This document shows positions 41,120 through 45,580 of a stretch of 45,580 nt of DNA, one piece after another (position 1 is the stretch's first letter; every line of letters begins with the position of its first letter). This DNA is from Ectocarpus siliculosus (taxonomy: Eukaryota > Sar > Phaeophyceae > Ectocarpales > Ectocarpaceae): the NCBI GenBank assembly GCA_000310025.1, contig FN649727.1:623529-669108 (forward strand), written 5' to 3'. The notes under the pieces are model-generated. The model was not told where the DNA came from. It ran no database searches and was given only the letters and a program-made list of their open reading frames with translations. Made by a program: the position numbers and the translations under genes.

Positions 41120-43683
41120 ACGACACAGCGAACAAAAACAAATTACACAAGGGTAAATGCAGCCAAGTAAGAAGCGACGCCGGGGAAAGAGGAGGGAACA
41201 AGTGAGGGGCGGTCTTGAGATGAGGGGGGTGACACAGTGTTGTCGGATGACGACAGCCATACAAGCTGCCACGCCATCCACAGCTCTACTGCTGGTAGGC
41301 CTAGCTGCCGAGAAGAAGACAAAGGCAATCATACACTGGTGAAACCATTCCCCGATCCAGGAACAGTGTACAAGTATGGTGATCCTCTAGCCGATAATAT
41401 TTCCACCCTTCTAAAACCGCACTGCAGGAAAACATTGTTCCTGCAGGAACCTTATGCTGCCAGTCGTGTTGGTCTGCCATTGCATGCGAGTGTTTACTGT
41501 TGCATGTGTGGCGAGTCCACGCTACAGTGTTCAAATCGCCGCTGTGTTCCTTTCGCGGTCACAACTTCTGTGCTGCCACCGCCATAGAAAAACGATTGTT
41601 GCGCGAAGCAGTCAAAGAAGAACGCCCTTCGACTCCCTCGGCGGGCGCTTGATTTGCGAGAGACTTAGGTAGCCTTCTCACATTAATTACCACACAGCAC
41701 AAGAAGATGGACGATCGCAAGAGCGATAGACCCTACCGCAGAATGCGAGGGAGCGTCGAGGAAAATCGACACATCGCGGGAGCCCTCTGTCTCCGCGGTG
41801 TCCCCTAGCCACCGGCACCAGAGACTACACAAGTGACCTTCACGCCTTTTTCTTGTGGCGCCCATCTGAGTTGTCCTAAAGTGGCGGCACCGGATAGGAT
41901 TATTCTTAGGTCGTCTCAGGTCTTCCGAGGGCTTCACGGTTGCAGCATGTTTGCCATCGCTGAATTTATCTTTTGGGGCAGAATTCTCCTCCCTTGTCGG
42001 GGTGCCGTGGCACCTCGCTGTTAGTGCGGAACTGCGGAACCGCTGCTCCGGTCGAGGGAAAGGTAGCACAAGTACGACTGCCTACGCGGCGATATCACAA
42101 CATTTTTCTGACGGCTTTCAACCCTACTTAGCACGGGCCGTCTAAGCACATGCTGATGTGTACCTGCGGAAATCGCTGTGCATCGGAACACCGTCGGTCT
42201 ATGGCCGACGTGGGGCCGACGAAAGGGATATTTCTATCCGTCTCCGTGACAAATCACATCTCGCGGACGCTCAGCACCGAGGACTCACGCCAGCCGCCCC
42301 GTTTCTGCTCGACTCTCAACGCGAGCTAACTATGCGACGCGGGCACGGAACTGCTGATCCTGTCAACCCGTCGGTCAGACGCGGAGAAATCTGCATCTTG
42401 TGCAGTCGGGCGGCGCCAATCGCAGCTTCGCTGTATTTCTATGGGCCCTCACACCTCTCGTTGGCTACAACATATCTTTGAGGATGTACGCGTTGTCACG
42501 TTATCTTAGCTGCAATGTGACTCTTGTCTTTCTTCCTCAAATCCTTGCGACGTCGTCGAGACGATCTTCATGGGATTGGGGACGGGAGACCTGTACGCCT
42601 TGAAGTGATTGTTTCTTCGGTCCGTTCTCGTCACCCGTTACCATTTCTGCTTCAACCCGAAACGCGTGCCGGCTAAAAACAAAATGACAAGCTTTAGACA
42701 GGCAGCGCCCTCAGACATGCATAACGACGTGAAGCGTTGAGGAAACAGCAGCACAAAACAGTGCTCGACCCAGCGTGTCAACGCCAGCATCAGGTTGAGC
42801 ACAAACCCTAGCCACTGGGTGTAACAAGCGGACAAGAGGTAAAGCAGTAATTCATAAACTTCTGTGTCGGTAACACGGTCAAGTAGACAAGCAGCATGCG
42901 GTGACGCAGATCAGTTATCGGCCCGCGGATGGTGCTCGGCAGGTGTAATACCCGGGGCGGCGCGAGAACGACAGAATCGCGACGGCACCGCCTTATCGAT
43001 CCCCTTTCCCCTGGGTGTAATCCCTTGAACCCATACCTAAAACTCGGAGCATAATGTTTCATTCCTTGACACAGTGCACATAGCATCATGTCATGCGGTA
43101 GGAGCTGCTCGAGGTAAATTCTGATGCCACAGCGGCGCTGTCTGTGTCGACGAGCTCTGCTCGCCTTCCGTCCAGTACAACATACATATATATTAAGCAT
43201 ACACCGCACGCAGTGTTGTATTCAGTGCCCTCGCAAACCCAACTAACTGGTCCCCGGTAAAGCACGCCGAGATATATATCAACCTTGCAAATCGCAAGGT
43301 TTGTTCAAGAATGGCGGGGAGTGGCTTTGCTCGAAAATGGCCGGTAGGGTTGAAGTAACCGTTACTGTCAGAGCTAAATAGTGAGTCAGGGACGTTTTGC
43401 TACCCTTCACTGGCGTAAACCGATCATCCTGCCATTGTCCCCAAGCTCATGCTTTGCAATCGTATACCAATGTTCGCTGTTCTTCGGCCATCATTTGCTG
43501 GCGCGATTATAGTGTGTTGTCCCTTGCAACACACTTGAGTCTACACTGCTGCAGGGGTGGGTAAGGTCGCGCCGAAGTACTGCTGCTGTCCTCGCACATC
43601 TCAATACAGCATCTCAATGGCAGTTTTTGCGACTACGCCCGGCTACTTGGCGCTCGTTTTCCTCAACATTGCATCTGTCCCAC
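41120..43683. other. Unresolved region with possible minus-strand exons
   Basis: Coding-like but unproven minus pieces occur: 43135-43040 (IYLEQLLPHDMMLCALCQGM, ending at a GTATGG donor), 42950-42830 (IRGPITDLRHRMLLVYLTVL) and a hydrophobic stretch 42835-42640. They could link the leader exon at 43927 to the exon at 41105, but no phase-consistent chain was established. Confidence 0.25.
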
Positions 43684-43927
43684 CTGCTCCTACCGCCAGT
43701 GCTTCACTCTCCAACGCCAGCTGAAGCTCTCGCCTGCCACAGCATGATCGCCGGCGATGTGCACCGCAGCTGGCAGCAGGGAGACAGGAGAAGGGCCGTG
43801 TGGGCGCTATCTCTACATGTCCGCCGCGGCTGCTCAGGGTTGGAGGTGGGTAGACGTGAAAGGCGTTGGCGACACCAAAGACCTGACCTGCAGCCAAGGC
43901 CGCCAAGACCAATGGCTTCCTCGTCAT
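43684..43927 (-). CDS. Putative first exon with plastid bipartite leader
   Basis: ATG at 43927 on the minus strand opens MTRKPLVLAALAAGQVFGVA followed by NAF. This is a short basic start, a hydrophobic core and an AxAF-like cleavage site, as in secondary-plastid targeting leaders of stramenopiles, then a Ser/Arg-rich transit-like region with SCGAHRRRSCC. Donors at GCG|GTAGGA (exon end 43694) or CAG|GTGGGA (43684) would end the exon; without splicing the frame stops at 43643. The in-frame ATG at 44017 would bury the leader. The mature protein is unknown. Confidence 0.4.
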
Positions 43928-45211
43928 GTTCTCTGTTCTGGATGTGGCCAGATACGTAGGCAAAGCACGGCGTTGATCGGCGAGACTGTCGGGACCGGGG
44001 ATGATGCGGACGGTCATTCATTTTATGGATGGAGGCTTTACGACTGGCGGCGAGACAGGAGGGCTCTGTCCGGGACAGAGGACATAGAGGAGATTTGAGT
44101 GTGGTGCCACCGGTTGCCGAACTAGCAGAGGGCACACGCGATAGCCATGGAAGGCACGGGTGAAAACAAAGGCGCAGGCGAGGGAAAGTTTCTTTCAGAG
44201 GAGGTAGGCACCATGGGCCCGCTGAGTTTTCGGCGTGAGTGGTATATTTCTTTCGAAGGTCAAGTTCAACCTGCCGGCGCGTATATATGTTGCGCGCACT
44301 GTCTGTTCGGTGCTTTGTACTTCGTACATAGGCACGGCTAGTGTACTGGCCAGCTTGTGCGGCTCCTGCTGTAGCCCTCATGGCGGCCTCGCGTATTCCC
44401 AGCGGCGCAAGTTCTCTAACTTTGTACGTGTGTCTCGTCTAAAGAAACGCGGTTAGGTTCAAAACGTTTGATATTCCGCACTTGGGATGAGGTTGGCGGC
44501 CCTCTCTTATTGTTCATGGTCGCCTCCAATCGGGCAACGACTCCCAAAGCTTGGCGCTGCCATGTCGTCCTTCTTGGTTGCTTCTCGCCAACTTTGCATA
44601 CATTCTTTTTGCGATATCTCTCAAAAGTATGCATACGTTGTGTGCCGGTTGGCTGAAAGTTTGACGGCGTCGTCAGAAAAAACATTGGCCCGTTGGTAAC
44701 GTTTCTCCACAGGGTCTCCTCTAGTACTAGGCAGGACGTGGTATATGCCTGTGTACGACGATGCTTTTCATTCCCTATGTTCACAACCTCGGACGACTGG
44801 TGCCCAAGGCCTCTGATCCTCTGTGCTGACCAAAAGAGCTGGTACGTTTTGGTACATATGCTTCAAAATCGTGGCCACGACCATACATTGGCAGGATGTG
44901 TGTGTCAAGGCGACACTTCTTCAGCTTGGTTCGGAAATGTCATCGACGCGCGTAGTGGGAGGCGACAATCATGTGCACGGCCTCTTCGCAAGGACCAAAC
45001 GCAGCTCCAACAGCAGTCGAGTCTATCTACTGCAGTGCTCTCAAGATTTCAATGCCTTGCACACCTCGTTTTTGAGATTCCACACGGCACAACAAAGAAA
45101 GCCGAAGCACCGCGCGCTGGACCGCTTGCGGCTGCGAGCAGCGGACTGCCACGACCTGCCTTCACGAACACAAGCATTTCCCTCTTCCTGCCCTTGTTGA
45201 ACGGTGCGCAG

Positions 45212-45271
45212 CAACGTGAGCACTTCAACGAGAAAGGCTACCTGGTTCTGCCCGATTGGTGGTCGAAACAG
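45212..45271 (+). CDS. Putative exon of a phytanoyl-CoA dioxygenase (PhyH)-like protein
   Basis: A 60-base phase 0/0 exon bounded by TGCGCAG| and |GTGGGA encodes QREHFNEKGYLVLPDWWSKQ. The pattern FxxxGYLVLPxxxS is typical of the first strand of PhyH-family Fe(II)/2-oxoglutarate oxygenases. The metal-binding His/Asp residues would lie in later exons beyond the window. The first exon is not identified; ATG 44939 (MSSTR, donor GTAGTG) fits the phase but is weak. Confidence 0.4.
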
Positions 45272-45513
45272 GTGGGAAATCAAACACTCCGCCCGTTAAT
45301 CGAAAACGCCAGGTAGCGAGTTGAAACCCTTGCGACACGCCTTCCGTGCGCATTGCTCGCAGTACAACGTACGCGGAGAGCCCCCCTCGGCTAGAACCCG
45401 TGGCACCTTGACGGGTTAGATTTGTATGGCATCCTCACGAAAACCTGTCCGATGTCACCCCCCCCAACCGGGAATGTTTGAGCCGATGTATGCACCCTTC
45501 TTGCCTCGCCCTG

Positions 45514-45535
45514 CCCCCCCCCCCCCCCCCCCCCC
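45514..45535. repeat. 22-base poly-C tract
   Basis: An uninterrupted C run near the right edge, like those at both assembly gaps. Confidence 0.95.
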
Positions 45536-45580
45536 TCTCGCGCCCTCTGCGGCTGCTGTGCGGTGTGCTGGGTCTGCTGC

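Overview
This is a stretch of nuclear DNA from a eukaryote, not a prokaryote. Genes are split into short exons with GT..AG introns, coding DNA is GC-rich, poly-C/poly-G and di- to tetranucleotide tracts are common, and there are two assembly gaps (N runs at 13613-13712 and 34891-35141). The intron-rich style, Ala/Gly/Ser-rich protein inserts and one possible bipartite plastid leader (43927, minus strand) suggest a photosynthetic stramenopile such as a brown alga of the Ectocarpus kind. That assignment is inference; no species marker was read directly. Exon joins below were worked out by hand from splice dinucleotides, reading phase and family conservation.

Layout, left to right. (1) 3-560, plus: 3' end of a HECT-type E3 ubiquitin ligase with its catalytic cysteine. 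(2) 3405-8285 (possibly from 8708), minus: seven or eight exons encoding a NYN-domain (PIN-like nuclease fold) protein with a low-complexity N-terminus and an unrecognised C-terminus. (3) 9427-12436, plus: four exons encoding a divergent ARF-like small GTPase whose WDxGGQ switch II motif is lost. (4) 12437-14352: mostly gap, simple repeats and no recognised gene. (5) 14353-14797, minus: orphan exons. (6) 15015-22911, minus: ketopantoate hydroxymethyltransferase (panB, pantothenate/CoA synthesis). Its 3.76 kb intron holds an intact-looking non-autonomous hAT transposon with a perfect 8-bp target duplication, and an AT-rich island. (7) 23368-31062, plus: a nine-exon HIRA histone chaperone of about 1275 residues, divergent from panB across about 456 bp. 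(8) 32684-38506, minus: an eight-exon NDUFAF7-type mitochondrial methyltransferase (complex I assembly) of about 587 residues, convergent with HIRA. (9) 38507-45580: weakly supported pieces: a Ser/Pro-rich protein, a hydrophobic minus exon, a plastid-leader-like exon and an exon resembling a phytanoyl-CoA dioxygenase start.

The genes are housekeeping functions and do not form one pathway: ubiquitin transfer, RNA-related nuclease fold, membrane-traffic type GTPase, CoA precursor synthesis, replication-independent H3.3 deposition and complex I assembly. I found no defence system, biosynthetic cluster or other multi-gene novelty. The most interesting items are the hAT element, the degenerate GTPase, the NYN protein, complementary GA/CU repeats flanking two NDUFAF7 exons, and the AT-rich island.
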